DNA of 64,000 nucleotides. It comes from Clostridium acetobutylicum ATCC 824. Its GTDB lineage: Bacteria > Bacillota > Clostridia > Clostridiales > Clostridiaceae. The notes beneath the pieces were generated by a model, which worked only from the letters and a program-made list of their open reading frames with translations, was not told the DNA's origin and ran no database searches. A program made the position numbers and the translations under genes. The stretch lies in NCBI RefSeq assembly GCF_000008765.1, contig NC_003030.1, forward strand, positions 264,001 to 328,000, written 5' to 3'. Below are positions 44,310 through 57,563 of the stretch, piece after piece; the first letter of the stretch is position 1; every line of letters begins with the position of its first letter.

Positions 44310-45707
44310 ATGGATTTTAGGATTGAGAGTGATTCCATAGGTGATAAGAAGGTTCCTAAGGAGGTATACTATGGAGTTCAAACATTGAGAGGTGCGGATA
44401 ATTTTAAAATAACAGGACTTAGGTTAAATGAAGAGTTTATAAAGAGTGTTGTTCAAATAAAAAAAGCAGCTGCAATTACTAATTTAGAAATTGGAGAGCT
44501 AGAGGTTAACATAGGAAAAGCCATAATTAAAGCCTGTGATGAGGTGATAGCTGGGAAGTTTAATGAAGACTTTATAATAGACCCTATTCAAGGTGGAGCA
44601 GGAACATCTATAAATATGAATGCCAATGAGGTTATTGCAAATAGAGCTATAGAAATTTTAGGATATGAAAAAGGAAATTATAGAATTGTACATCCAAACG
44701 ATCATGTCAATATGGGACAATCAACTAATGATGTTATACCAACAGCAGGAAAGATAACTGCATTAAGACTTGTGATCAAGAATTTAGACAAACTCAAAGA
44801 ATTAAGCAATGCCTTTAGTGAGAAAGCAGAACAATTCAAAGATGTAATTAAAATGGGTAGAACACAGCTTCAAGATGCTGTACCTATAACGTTGGGACAA
44901 GAATTTAGTGCTTACAGTGCGGTTGTAAAAAGAGATATCGCTAGGATTCAAAAAGCTCAAGATGAGCTGAAAGTTGTAAATATAGGTGGAACTGCGGTTG
45001 GGACAGGTATTAATGCAGATAGCAGATATGTGGATAGAATAGTTCCAAGGCTTTCTTTTGTTTCTGGATTAAATTTAAAAAAAGCTGACGATTTAATCGA
45101 TGGTACACAGAATTTGGATAGCTTTGCTAGTTTATCCGCAACAATAAAAACCTGTGCTTTAAATCTATCTAAAATAGCCAATGACTTAAGGCTTATGTCT
45201 TCTGGACCAAGGACGGGGTTAGGGGAGATCAATCTTCCTGCAAAGCAAAATGGATCATCAATAATGCCTGGAAAAGTTAATCCTGTAATACCTGAAGTTA
45301 TAAATCAAATAGCCTTTAATATTGCAGGAAATGATGTAGCTATTTCTATGGCTGTTGAGGCAGGGCAGCTAGAACTAAATGCTTTTGAGCCAGTTATATT
45401 TTATAATATATTTGAATCTATCCAAACTTTAACAAATGGTGTAGATACATTTATTAAAAATTGTATTCTAGATATTACTGCAAATGAAGAGATATGTAGT
45501 GAATACGTAAATAATAGTGTTGGAATAGTTACAGCACTCTGTCCTTATATAGGTTATGCAGAATCAGCAAAGATAGCGAAGATGGCTATAAAAAGTGGAG
45601 AGTCAATAAAAAAAGTAGTTTTAAGAGAAGGCGTTCTCAAGGAAAAGGAACTTAATAGTATTATTAATCCACTAAAAATGACTAAACCAGGGATTGTAGG
45701 AAAATAG
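44310..45707 (+). CDS. aspA: Aspartate ammonia-lyase
   Basis: Protein of 465 aa of the class II fumarase/aspartase superfamily. It reversibly splits aspartate into fumarate and ammonia. The superfamily signature GSSIMPGKVNPV is near residues 315-326, the mobile loop containing the catalytic Ser. The N terminus VPKEVYYGVQTLRGADNFKITG and GGAGTSINMNANEVIANRA fit aspartase better than fumarase. ATG follows AAGGAGG. It is monocistronic, followed by a perfect hairpin. Fumarase activity is the main alternative. Confidence 0.92.
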   Translation: MDFRIESDSIGDKKVPKEVYYGVQTLRGADNFKITGLRLNEEFIKSVVQIKKAAAITNLEIGELEVNIGKAIIKACDEVIAGKFNEDFIIDPIQGGAGTSINMNANEVIANRAIEILGYEKGNYRIVHPNDHVNMGQSTNDVIPTAGKITALRLVIKNLDKLKELSNAFSEKAEQFKDVIKMGRTQLQDAVPITLGQEFSAYSAVVKRDIARIQKAQDELKVVNIGGTAVGTGINADSRYVDRIVPRLSFVSGLNLKKADDLIDGTQNLDSFASLSATIKTCALNLSKIANDLRLMSSGPRTGLGEINLPAKQNGSSIMPGKVNPVIPEVINQIAFNIAGNDVAISMAVEAGQLELNAFEPVIFYNIFESIQTLTNGVDTFIKNCILDITANEEICSEYVNNSVGIVTALCPYIGYAESAKIAKMAIKSGESIKKVVLREGVLKEKELNSIINPLKMTKPGIVGK

Positions 45708-45728
45708 TAGATAAAAACTTAAGATAAG

Positions 45729-45773
45729 CATATAATTAATAGTGTCGGTTTTGTCGGCACTATTAATTATATG
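45729..45773. terminator. Perfect 16-bp hairpin after aspA
   Basis: CATATAATTAATAGTG and CACTATTAATTATATG pair exactly around a 13-nt loop with two CGG triplets (TCGG-TTTTG-TCGG pattern). It has no T-run, so it may be a non-canonical terminator or mRNA 3'-end stabiliser. Confidence 0.6.
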
Positions 45774-45859
45774 TAAATGCGGGTTTAATATATGATATAT
45801 AACAAATACTAGTTTTAATATCGATATTAAAGTGCATGACAGTTTGAGGTGATAACAAA

Positions 45860-46327
45860 ATGGGATACAGTATTATAGATATAATTGATAAGGCGATAGG
45901 TATTGTTATCAGAAGGAAAAGCGAATATGAAAAGATAGAAGAAGAAAAACACGATAGTCAGGCTATAAGAGTAATGTCGGCTGTTTTGGTAAAGGAAGCA
46001 GATAGAACAATTCAGTATTATAAAACATTAAAAGAAGAAGTGGGCAGCGTTGAATTTGAAGAGATTGACTTTATTGTGTATGATAAAATGTCATTTTTAA
46101 TAGATCAATTTAACAAAAAAACTTATGAACACCATATTAATAATGTTAAGGACTATTTGAAGTTTTCTCTTGATTTAGAAAAGGATGTGTATTCTCTGCT
46201 TGTTGATGTACAAGGAAGGTTTGTGAAAAATACCAGTGATACACATACAAAAACCTATGAAATATTATCTGACATTATAGATAATAAGGCTAATCACATT
46301 TCAACAATTGAAAAAACACTAAAATAA
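45860..46327 (+). CDS. Hypothetical helical protein, 155 aa
   Basis: Soluble, almost wholly alpha-helical, rich in Lys, Glu, Asp and Ile, with no signal peptide or membrane span. It looks like a four-helix bundle (helices about 20-62, 68-86, 90-125, 130-155), with scattered Glu, Asp and His that could bind metal, but no ferritin or hemerythrin motif is certain. ATG follows TTTGAGGTGAT. It lies between aspA and the rRNA operon, with its own terminator overlapping its stop codon. I do not recognise the family. Confidence 0.75.
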   Translation: MGYSIIDIIDKAIGIVIRRKSEYEKIEEEKHDSQAIRVMSAVLVKEADRTIQYYKTLKEEVGSVEFEEIDFIVYDKMSFLIDQFNKKTYEHHINNVKDYLKFSLDLEKDVYSLLVDVQGRFVKNTSDTHTKTYEILSDIIDNKANHISTIEKTLK

Positions 46328-46368
46328 AGAATCATATGTTTGTTTTAAGCACATGATTCTTTATTTTC
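46321..46368 (+). terminator. Terminator overlapping the end of the helical-protein gene
   Basis: AAAATAAAGAATCATATG pairs with CATGATTCTTTATTTT (one or two bulges). The stop codon is inside the 5' arm. It insulates the rRNA promoters. Confidence 0.75.
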
Positions 46369-46470
46369 TTAATAGATAACTTTTAGATTTAGTATAACAT
46401 TGGTGACTATCTATATTGATAATATTAATGATAACTTATAAAAATGAAAAGATATTTATATATAAAACTA

Positions 46471-46498
46471 TTGACATTCTTAATAAATATGGTATGAT
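46471..46498 (+). promoter_or_regulatory. rRNA operon promoter P1
   Basis: TTGACA at 46471-46476, 16-nt spacer, TATGAT at 46493-46498. It is the first of two tandem promoters. Confidence 0.75.
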
Positions 46499-46557
46499 AG
46501 TATTCGTTGTCTCAAGTTTGTCGCTTTTAAAAATAAAAAAAAGTTTTTTAAAAGATG

Positions 46558-46586
46558 TTGACAAAGCTTGTTGAAAATGATAATAT
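46558..46586 (+). promoter_or_regulatory. rRNA operon promoter P2
   Basis: TTGACA at 46558-46563, 17-nt spacer, TAATAT at 46581-46586, 87 nt downstream of P1. The leader from here to the 16S gene is about 310 nt, with no gene. Confidence 0.75.
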
Positions 46587-46623
46587 GTATAAGCTGTCTA
46601 GTGCAGCGAACAATTGAACTTTG

Positions 46624-46649
46624 AAAATTAAACAGAGAATTAAAGAACC
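46624..46649 (+). other. 16S processing-stem, 5' strand
   Basis: AAAATTAAACAGAGAATTAAAGAACC is complementary (one small bulge) to 48435-48459 after the 16S gene. Pairing would form the RNase III-type precursor stem. (The strand is quoted here in two parts: AAAATTAAACAGAG and AATTAAAGAACC.). Confidence 0.7.
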
Positions 46650-46894
46650 AGCAATTCTTTTGAATAGAATTATATTCTATTTAAATAAATTTAGCGATGA
46701 GCTAAAGGAATACAGATTAGCATCTGTATAAAGGATTCAGAGGAACCTCATATTGATAATGATGAGGGGGTTTTGGGTAAGACGAAGAAATGAAGAGAAC
46801 TAATAGTAATCTATAGTGAACTTTATTGATGAAGTATTACACAAAATTGACCATCATAGTCTATAGAGATTTGGATGTATCTAATCAAACTTTT

Positions 46895-51483
<4,589 letters not shown>

Positions 51484-51557
51484 AATATAAAGGTAAATAT
51501 ATTAAGATTACTATGCAATTTTGAAAGTACAAATGCTTTCAAAAACTAAATAAATTA

Positions 51558-51675
51558 ATCCGGTGACCATAGCTTGGTTGTAACACCCGTTCCCATACCG
51601 AACACGAAGGTTAAGAACCAAAGCGCCGATGGTACTGCAGGGGCAGCCCTGTGGGAGAGTAGGTCATTGCCGGGT
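51558..51675 (+). rRNA. rrf: 5S ribosomal RNA
   Basis: About 118 nt. Terminal helix TCCGGTGAC / TTGCCGGG and the conserved loop CCCATACCGAACACG are seen. It follows the 23S gene by about 75 nt, which includes the 23S processing strand. Confidence 0.93.
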
Positions 51676-51680
51676 AACTT

Positions 51681-51753
51681 GGTTTATTAGCTCAGTTGGT
51701 AGAGCACATGACTTTTAATCATGGTGTCCGGGGTTCGACTCCCCGATAAGCCA
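51681..51753 (+). tRNA. tRNA-Lys (TTT)
   Basis: 73 nt. Acceptor GGTTTAT / ATAAGCC, D arm GCTCAGTTGGTAGAGC, anticodon loop CTTTTAA with anticodon TTT at 51714-51716, T arm CCGGGGTTCGACTCCCCG. The discriminator is A; CCA is not encoded. It lies 5 nt after 5S, so it is cotranscribed with rRNA. Confidence 0.96.
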
Positions 51754-51763
51754 CTATATAATT

Positions 51764-51796
51764 AGAACACTTGCTAAAGCAAGTGTTCTTTTTTTA
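51764..51796 (+). terminator. Terminator of the rRNA operon
   Basis: AGAACACTTGCT pairs perfectly with AGCAAGTGTTCT, 2-nt loop, followed by a 7-nt T-run. Confidence 0.92.
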
Positions 51797-51845
51797 ACAT
51801 AAGTTTATAATTAGTTATAGTTAGTTGTTAAGTTTAGTTGCGTTT

Positions 51846-52103
51846 TTAGCAACAATCTTCATCAAAGTGATCATGTTCGCAATCACAATCGCATACAGGA
51901 TCTACAGTACAGATGCAGCATATTTTTATATATATGCATTTGTCATGATGTTTTTTTACTAAAACTACATCTCTGCATACTTTTTTAATTTTTACGTGTT
52001 TCAATTCTTTGCAGCCACATTGCTGTAAAGTTATATTTACTCTTCTTCTTTTATATCTTCTTAGGACTCTTCTCATGTTATTCATGTGTTTACATTTGCT
52101 CAT
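51846..52103 (-). CDS. Small Cys-rich protein, 85 aa
   Basis: The protein has 13 Cys in 85 residues. The N-terminal half is strongly basic (MRRVLRRYKRRR, KKHHDK), the C-terminal part is acidic and Cys/His-rich (DCDCEHDHFDEDCC). There is no signal peptide. ATG 52103 has AGGAGG eight nt upstream; GTG 52106 is an alternative. Cys-rich composition suggests metal binding or a disulfide-linked spore-coat protein, but I recognise no family. It lies alone behind the rRNA operon, convergent with it. Confidence 0.72.
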   Translation of the reverse strand: MSKCKHMNNMRRVLRRYKRRRVNITLQQCGCKELKHVKIKKVCRDVVLVKKHHDKCIYIKICCICTVDPVCDCDCEHDHFDEDCC

Positions 52104-52244
52104 CACTATCGCCTCCTAGTAACATAATATGTGTTTTAAAGCAGAGTGACACAAAAATTTAAATATAAAATTATTAACTTTACTATAGTGATTATAACGA
52201 GTTATAATATAAGTACATATAAAAACTATGAGGTGTGTTGAGAT

Positions 52245-53363
52245 ATGAGGTTGAAGCAAATTGAAAATGTAAAAGAGGGAAGTATTTTAGGCAAAACACT
52301 ATATGATGGTGAGGGAAGAGTACTTTTGACAAGAGGAAGTGTTTTAACCCAAGCTATAATAGATAAGATAAAAAGTATTAATATATATACTATATATATA
52401 GAGGATGAATATAGTGAGGCTATAATTGAAGATGTTATAAAACCTGAGATAAGAAGAACTGCAATAAAGATGGTAAGAAATACATTTTATAGACTCAATA
52501 AGTATAATAATAAAGAAAACTATACAGGGAGAAATCTTTATAAGGAAAGTGAACAAGATTTTAAATCAATATATTACATAGCAACGGAAATAATTGAGGA
52601 AATTTTATCTCAAAAGAATGTTATGATAGGATTAGTAGATATAAAAAGTTTTGATGATTATACTTATCAGCATTCTGTAAATGTAGCTGTAATTTCGCTT
52701 ATTATAGGAATTAAACTTAAGTTTCACAAATACGAATTATTTGATTTGTGTATAGGAGCACTTCTACATGATGTGGGTAAAATGTTTATTCCAAGTGAGA
52801 TTTTAAATAAAAAAGGCGAATTAACTGAGGAAGAATTTAAAATAATGAAAGAACATACTGTGAGAGGATATGATTATCTTAAAGGTCTCTATGAGATATC
52901 TGTACCTGCAAGGATAATTTCTCTTCAGCACCATGAAAGAGCAGGAGGTCAAGGTTATCCAGAAGGAAGATCAGGAGAGAGAATTAGTATCCTTTCAAGG
53001 ATTGTAGCTGTAGCTGATGTATATGATGCAATGACATCTGATAGGGTTTATAGAAGAGCAATTGCGCCAAATGAAGCACTAGAGTATATTATGGCTAACA
53101 GTGGAAGTAAATTCGATTATAAAGTAGTACAGGCATTTTCTAAGTCTGTTATTCCTTATCCTGAAGGGTCAATTGTAAGACTAAGTAATAATGAAATAGG
53201 TGTAGTAACAAAAATACATGAAGATTTTCCTTTAAGACCAGAAATAAAGATAATTTATAGTGAAGATGATAGCAGAGTAGATGAAGTTATAAATTTACTT
53301 GAACAAAATTCTTTGGTTATAATGGCTATTGAAGAAAATGTACCAGAGAAAAATAGAAGTTAG
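52245..53363 (+). CDS. HD-GYP domain protein
   Basis: Protein of 372 aa. Residues 1-120 form an N-terminal part including a small beta domain (EGSILGKTLYDGEGRVLLTRG) like those before other clostridial HD-GYP domains. The HD-GYP core covers about 135-300: metal ligands His175-Asp176 (LLHDVGK), His204, His229-His230-Glu231 and Asp258 (VAVADVYDAM), with the GYP motif at 237-239. Such proteins hydrolyse cyclic di-GMP or related cyclic dinucleotides. ATG follows GAGGTG. It is monocistronic with a terminator. No GGDEF domain is attached. Confidence 0.92.
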   Translation: MRLKQIENVKEGSILGKTLYDGEGRVLLTRGSVLTQAIIDKIKSINIYTIYIEDEYSEAIIEDVIKPEIRRTAIKMVRNTFYRLNKYNNKENYTGRNLYKESEQDFKSIYYIATEIIEEILSQKNVMIGLVDIKSFDDYTYQHSVNVAVISLIIGIKLKFHKYELFDLCIGALLHDVGKMFIPSEILNKKGELTEEEFKIMKEHTVRGYDYLKGLYEISVPARIISLQHHERAGGQGYPEGRSGERISILSRIVAVADVYDAMTSDRVYRRAIAPNEALEYIMANSGSKFDYKVVQAFSKSVIPYPEGSIVRLSNNEIGVVTKIHEDFPLRPEIKIIYSEDDSRVDEVINLLEQNSLVIMAIEENVPEKNRS

Positions 53364-53384
53364 ATTAATTATTTGTATATGGTG

Positions 53385-53422
53385 AAAACTGCCTTGGTTA
53401 TAACAACTTAAGGCAGTTTTTT
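53385..53422 (+). terminator. Terminator of the HD-GYP gene
   Basis: AAAACTGCCTT pairs with AAGGCAGTTTT, 14-nt loop, followed by TT. It lies between convergent genes and may serve both. Confidence 0.8.
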
Positions 53423-53445
53423 ATACTTATAAGGTAAAAATGTAT

Positions 53446-54759
53446 CTAATTAAATGCATTGTATATGGATTTAACAGCTTTTTCAAAGTCAACTGTTTCT
53501 ACTCCAACTATTACATTTATTTCGCTTGAACCTTGATCAATCATTCTTATATTTACATTTTCTTTTGAAAGAGCAGTAAATATTTTATTAGCTATCCCCT
53601 TTGTTTTAGCCATTCCAGTTCCTACCGTAGCTACTAAGGCCATATTAGGATGAATTTCTATTGAATCTGGATTGCACTGCTTTTTGATTTCTTCTATTAT
53701 TTTATCGCATTTACCATCTAACTTGCAATCTTCTATTACAAGTGAAACTGAGTCAACGCCAGAAGGCATATGTTCAAAGGATACTCCGTACATTTCAAGT
53801 ATTGAAAGTATTTTTCTACAAAAGCCTACTTCACTATTCAAAAGAGCTTTTTCTATTGCTATTACAGTAAAGTTCTTTTTACCGGCAATACCTGTTATCG
53901 TACCTAAATTAATTTCTTTATGTGTATCACTTAATATGAGTGTTCCAGGATCAGAAGGCTTGTTTGTATTCTTTATATTTATTGGAATACCTGAATCTTT
54001 CACAGGAAAAATTGCTTCCTCGTGAAGCACAGTAGCACCCATATAGGATAATTCTCTAAGTTCTTTGTAAGATATTTTAGATATGGTTTTTGGATTTTCT
54101 ACTATTCTAGGATCAGCCATTAAAAAACCAGAGACATCAGTCCAATTTTCATATAAATCGGCATTTACACCTGCAGAAATTATAGAACCTGTAACATCGG
54201 AGCCACCTCTTGAAAAAGTTTTAACATCGCCATTAAAAGAGGAACCGTAAAATCCAGGTATAACAGCTTTATTACAGGATAGAACTTTTTCTTTTATTTT
54301 TTCATAGCTCTTCTTCTCATCAAAGCAACCGGATTTATCGAAGAATATTACTTCTGCTGCATCAATGAATTCGGCATTCAAATATTTAGCCAGAATCACT
54401 CCATTAAGATACTCTCCTCTACTAGCAGCATAATCACTTGAAGCCCCATTTTCAATATTTTTTTTAACCTTTTCAAGATAATATGCTATATCCATATCTA
54501 TGTTAAGTTCGCTCACTATTTCTGTATACCTTTGTGAAATTAGTTTAAATACGTCATCAAAAGGTATACCATTTTTAACATGAGCATTACATAAATAAAG
54601 TAAATCTGTTATCTTGTAGTCTTTGTTAGTTCTCTTTCCTGGAGCAGAAGGAATTATGTATTTACGATTTGCATCTGAATCTATTATTCCTTTTACTTTC
54701 TTAAATTGATTAGAATCGGCAAGAGAACTGCCCCCAAACTTTGTTACTACGATTTTCAT
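53446..54759 (-). CDS. Aspartokinase
   Basis: Protein of 437 aa that phosphorylates aspartate, opening the lysine, threonine, methionine and diaminopimelate route. The ATP-binding start VVTKFGGSSLAD is at residues 4-15 and FSRGGSDVTGSIIS, the catalytic/aspartate segment, near 190-203. Two ACT domains (about 290-437) give feedback control. The sequence resembles Bacillus aspartokinase III (YclM type). ATG 54759 follows AAGGGTGG; the GTG upstream is within the binding site. No lysine riboswitch is seen upstream. It stands alone. Confidence 0.95.
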   Translation of the reverse strand: MKIVVTKFGGSSLADSNQFKKVKGIIDSDANRKYIIPSAPGKRTNKDYKITDLLYLCNAHVKNGIPFDDVFKLISQRYTEIVSELNIDMDIAYYLEKVKKNIENGASSDYAASRGEYLNGVILAKYLNAEFIDAAEVIFFDKSGCFDEKKSYEKIKEKVLSCNKAVIPGFYGSSFNGDVKTFSRGGSDVTGSIISAGVNADLYENWTDVSGFLMADPRIVENPKTISKISYKELRELSYMGATVLHEEAIFPVKDSGIPINIKNTNKPSDPGTLILSDTHKEINLGTITGIAGKKNFTVIAIEKALLNSEVGFCRKILSILEMYGVSFEHMPSGVDSVSLVIEDCKLDGKCDKIIEEIKKQCNPDSIEIHPNMALVATVGTGMAKTKGIANKIFTALSKENVNIRMIDQGSSEINVIVGVETVDFEKAVKSIYNAFN

Positions 54760-55050
54760 GTTAACCACCCTTATTATTTATTATTAAAGATTTTAGTAAA
54801 TCATTTTTATTATATACTATATTACATAATGAGTTCAACATTATGTACATGTTAAAGAAACTATGTTATAAGCGTAAAAAAAATGCTGTACGTTTTTACT
54901 TATGAAATGATGAAATTGACGGAATAACATTAATAAAGTAAAAAATGTAAGTAAAATTATTTAATATACATTATTATGTGGATAAAAGTTACTTTTAGTG
55001 TTATTATTAAGATTATAATAGATAATTTTTTTGATTAAAGGAGATTTCAA

Positions 55051-55794
55051 ATGGAAAATAAGGTTTTAGCCGTTGTTAATGGCCAAGAAATAACAGAAAG
55101 TGATTTAAATGCCACTATAAATAGTTTCCCAGAGGAAAGAAGAAGACAATTTTTAAATCCAGAAGGCAGAAAACGACTTCTTGACGAAATAGTTTCTTTT
55201 GAACTTGTTTATAATGATGCAAAAGATTCAGGAATAGAAGAACAAGAAGTAGTAAAAGCTCAAATAGAGAATGCAAGAAAACAGATTTTGACACATGCTT
55301 CTCTTGACAAAATTTTTAGTGATATTGTAGTAGCTGATTCAGAAGTAGAAAAGTATTATGAGGCTAACAAAGAAATGTTTAAAGATCCTGAAAAGGTTGC
55401 AGCTAAACATATATTGGTGCAGACAGAAGAAGACGCTTTAAAGATAAGAGAAGAAATAAAAGAAGGTAAAACATTTGAAGAGGCCGCTGCTGAGTATTCA
55501 AGTTGTCCATCAAAAGAAAGAGGCGGAGATTTAGGTGCATTTACAAGAGGTCAAATGGTACCTGAGTTTGAAGAGGCAGCTTTTTCACAAGAGATAGGAG
55601 AAGTGGGAGCACCTGTAAAAACACAGTTTGGATACCACTTAATTAAAGTTGAAGGAAAGATTGAACCGGCTCAAAGAGATTTTCCAAGTGTTAAAGATGC
55701 AATTAAAAATAGATTACTTCAAGAAAGACAAAGTATGAAATATAGTTGGTATATTGATCAATTAAAGAACAAATACAAGGTTGAAATAAAATAA
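55051..55794 (+). CDS. Peptidyl-prolyl cis-trans isomerase, parvulin/PpiC type, cytoplasmic
   Basis: Protein of 247 aa. A SurA/PrsA-like N-terminal helical part (about 1-110: LAVVNGQEITESDL) precedes a parvulin domain at about 115-205 with AAKHILVQTEE, CPSKERGGDLGAFTRGQMVPEFE and TQFGYHLIKVE. PrsA normally has a lipoprotein signal; this protein has none, so it should stay in the cytoplasm. ATG follows AAAGGAG. It is monocistronic, with a terminator at 55805. Confidence 0.9.
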   Translation: MENKVLAVVNGQEITESDLNATINSFPEERRRQFLNPEGRKRLLDEIVSFELVYNDAKDSGIEEQEVVKAQIENARKQILTHASLDKIFSDIVVADSEVEKYYEANKEMFKDPEKVAAKHILVQTEEDALKIREEIKEGKTFEEAAAEYSSCPSKERGGDLGAFTRGQMVPEFEEAAFSQEIGEVGAPVKTQFGYHLIKVEGKIEPAQRDFPSVKDAIKNRLLQERQSMKYSWYIDQLKNKYKVEIK

Positions 55795-55804
55795 AAAAAT
55801 AAGG

Positions 55805-55842
55805 ATACCAGAGACTTTGGATTATATCGAAGACTCTGGTAT
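55805..55842 (+). terminator. Terminator of the parvulin gene
   Basis: ATACCAGAG-A-CTTTG pairs with CGAAGACTCTGGTAT around 8 nt; the following TTGTATTA is weakly T-rich. It sits between convergent genes. Confidence 0.65.
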
Positions 55843-55859
55843 TTGTATTATATAGTAAA

Positions 55860-56669
55860 CTAATCATTGTTAGAACACCAGGTTTTAATTAAAAGTAGTA
55901 TTATAAAGGAAATTATATAAAGCACCAGAGAAAAAGCAGCAGCTTTAACTATGTTTGTTTGCATTAAAGTGTAGATGAAAAGAGGCATAGTTGTTGTTTT
56001 GCCAAGTACGTTTCCAGCAAATACAATTGTTGCACCAAACTCGCCCATAGATCTAATCCAAGTTAAAATTAATCCTGATATTATTGATTTTTTTAACATA
56101 GGAATAATAACTCTAATGGCTGTTCCTACTTTGCCACAGCCTGATACATATGAAGCTTCAAAAATTTCAATTGGGACTGCTGAAAGAGAAGTTTCCAAAA
56201 CCTGTATATAGTATATAGAAGAAACAAAAAATTGAGCTATTATAACTGCTATGGGAGTAAAAGTAAGTTGTATATTGTAAATAGAAAACAAATTTTTTAG
56301 TAAGCCATTTTTACCAAATGCGAGAAGGAGTGCAATTCCAGCAGCAGCTGGCGGAAGAGTGATAGGGATTTCTATAATTAAATCAACTAACTTTGCTAAA
56401 AGGTGTTTCTTATTAAGAACTATGAAAAATACAGTTGGAGTACCAAGAATAAAAGTAAGAAGCAGTGATGTCAAAGAAGTTTGAAAACTCAGCTTTATTG
56501 CGGATAAACTTTCGTGATTTTGAAGTGTGGATATTATGTTAGATATTCCAGAATATTTTACGACAGAAACAATAGGGAAACATAAAATAACTAAATATAT
56601 TATTACGAATATTGAAAAAAAGCATATAAAGAATTTGTCTAAATCAAAGTGATTCTTTTTTATAATCAT
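55860..56669 (-). CDS. modB: Molybdate ABC transporter permease ModB
   Basis: Integral membrane protein of 269 aa with about six spans. The ModB/CysT-type motif is SGLILTWIRSMGEFGATIVFAGN, with the EFGA-x-x-x-x-G ATPase-coupling loop. It is about 40 residues longer than E. coli ModB, chiefly at the N terminus. ATG 56669 follows AAAAGGAT. It lies 20 nt after modA. No modC ATPase follows; the next gene is convergent and unrelated. Tungstate transport is possible, but the ModA neighbour supports molybdate. Confidence 0.93.
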   Translation of the reverse strand: MIIKKNHFDLDKFFICFFSIFVIIYLVILCFPIVSVVKYSGISNIISTLQNHESLSAIKLSFQTSLTSLLLTFILGTPTVFFIVLNKKHLLAKLVDLIIEIPITLPPAAAGIALLLAFGKNGLLKNLFSIYNIQLTFTPIAVIIAQFFVSSIYYIQVLETSLSAVPIEIFEASYVSGCGKVGTAIRVIIPMLKKSIISGLILTWIRSMGEFGATIVFAGNVLGKTTTMPLFIYTLMQTNIVKAAAFSLVLYIISFIILLLIKTWCSNND

Positions 56670-56689
56670 TTAATTATATCCTTTTTATT

Positions 56690-57529
56690 CTAAGGCATTG
56701 AAAATCCATATTTTTTTAAAATCTTTTTACCCTTATTAGACATAACATAGTCTATAAAGCTTTTAGCGGAGTTTTTATCTTTAGAAGAATTTACAACTGC
56801 AATTGGATAATTTGCTGTAACACTTTCAAACTCTTTTAAGTTTATTGTATTTAATTTTGATATGTTTTGTTCAGTTATATCTGTTTTGTACACAACACCA
56901 GCATCTGATTCACCGAGAAGAACCTTACTTACAACGTCTTTTACGTTAAGTTCATTGCTTTTAACATTTTTTAGTATTTTGTTTTTATCTTCTGAACTTA
57001 TTGAATTGTTGGCTATAGAATTATCAAGGGATTTATAAAAGTATTGACCGACAGGAACAGATTTATCTGCAATTACTAAAGATAAATTGTTAATACCTAA
57101 ATCAGATAATTTGGATATCTTCTTTTTACTATCTTTATTTTGGCAAACCACAATTTTGTTTTTAACAAAAATAGAGGGGGATGAAACAAGTTTTGACTTC
57201 CTTACATCGTCCATATTTTTTGTGCTGGCAGATGCAAATACATCAGCTGTTGCACCTTGATTGATAAGAGTTTCTAGTTGCTGACTACCTGCATAGTCAA
57301 AGGAAACATCAATTCCCGTGTCTTTTTTGAAGTCTTTTGCAATTTCATTAAAGCTTTCAGTAAGACTAGCTGCGGCTAAAACAGTTATCCTTTTATTACT
57401 TTTTTTTGTAGAAGCCACTGATGTTTTTTTTATTGTAGATGAGTGTGAATTAATGGCTGTGCATCCCGAAAGGCAAGAAACTAGAAATGCACTAATTGAA
57501 AGAAAGGTAATAATTTTTTTCATATTCAT
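56690..57529 (-). CDS. modA: Molybdate-binding lipoprotein ModA
   Basis: Protein of 279 aa. The lipoprotein signal is residues 1-22, with lipobox LSGC and acylated Cys23. The mature part has the ModA pattern ITVLAAASLTESFNEIAKDF near 48-67, GSQQLETLINQGATADVFASAS and a C-terminal SFIDYVMSNKGKKILKKYGF. It captures molybdate outside the membrane. ATG 57529 follows AGGAGGG. It starts 34 nt after guaD and is followed by modB, so guaD-modA-modB is one operon. Confidence 0.94.
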   Translation of the reverse strand: MNMKKIITFLSISAFLVSCLSGCTAINSHSSTIKKTSVASTKKSNKRITVLAAASLTESFNEIAKDFKKDTGIDVSFDYAGSQQLETLINQGATADVFASASTKNMDDVRKSKLVSSPSIFVKNKIVVCQNKDSKKKISKLSDLGINNLSLVIADKSVPVGQYFYKSLDNSIANNSISSEDKNKILKNVKSNELNVKDVVSKVLLGESDAGVVYKTDITEQNISKLNTINLKEFESVTANYPIAVVNSSKDKNSAKSFIDYVMSNKGKKILKKYGFSMP

Positions 57530-57563
57530 AGGGTATCCCTCCTAATTGAATTTATAAAAAGTG

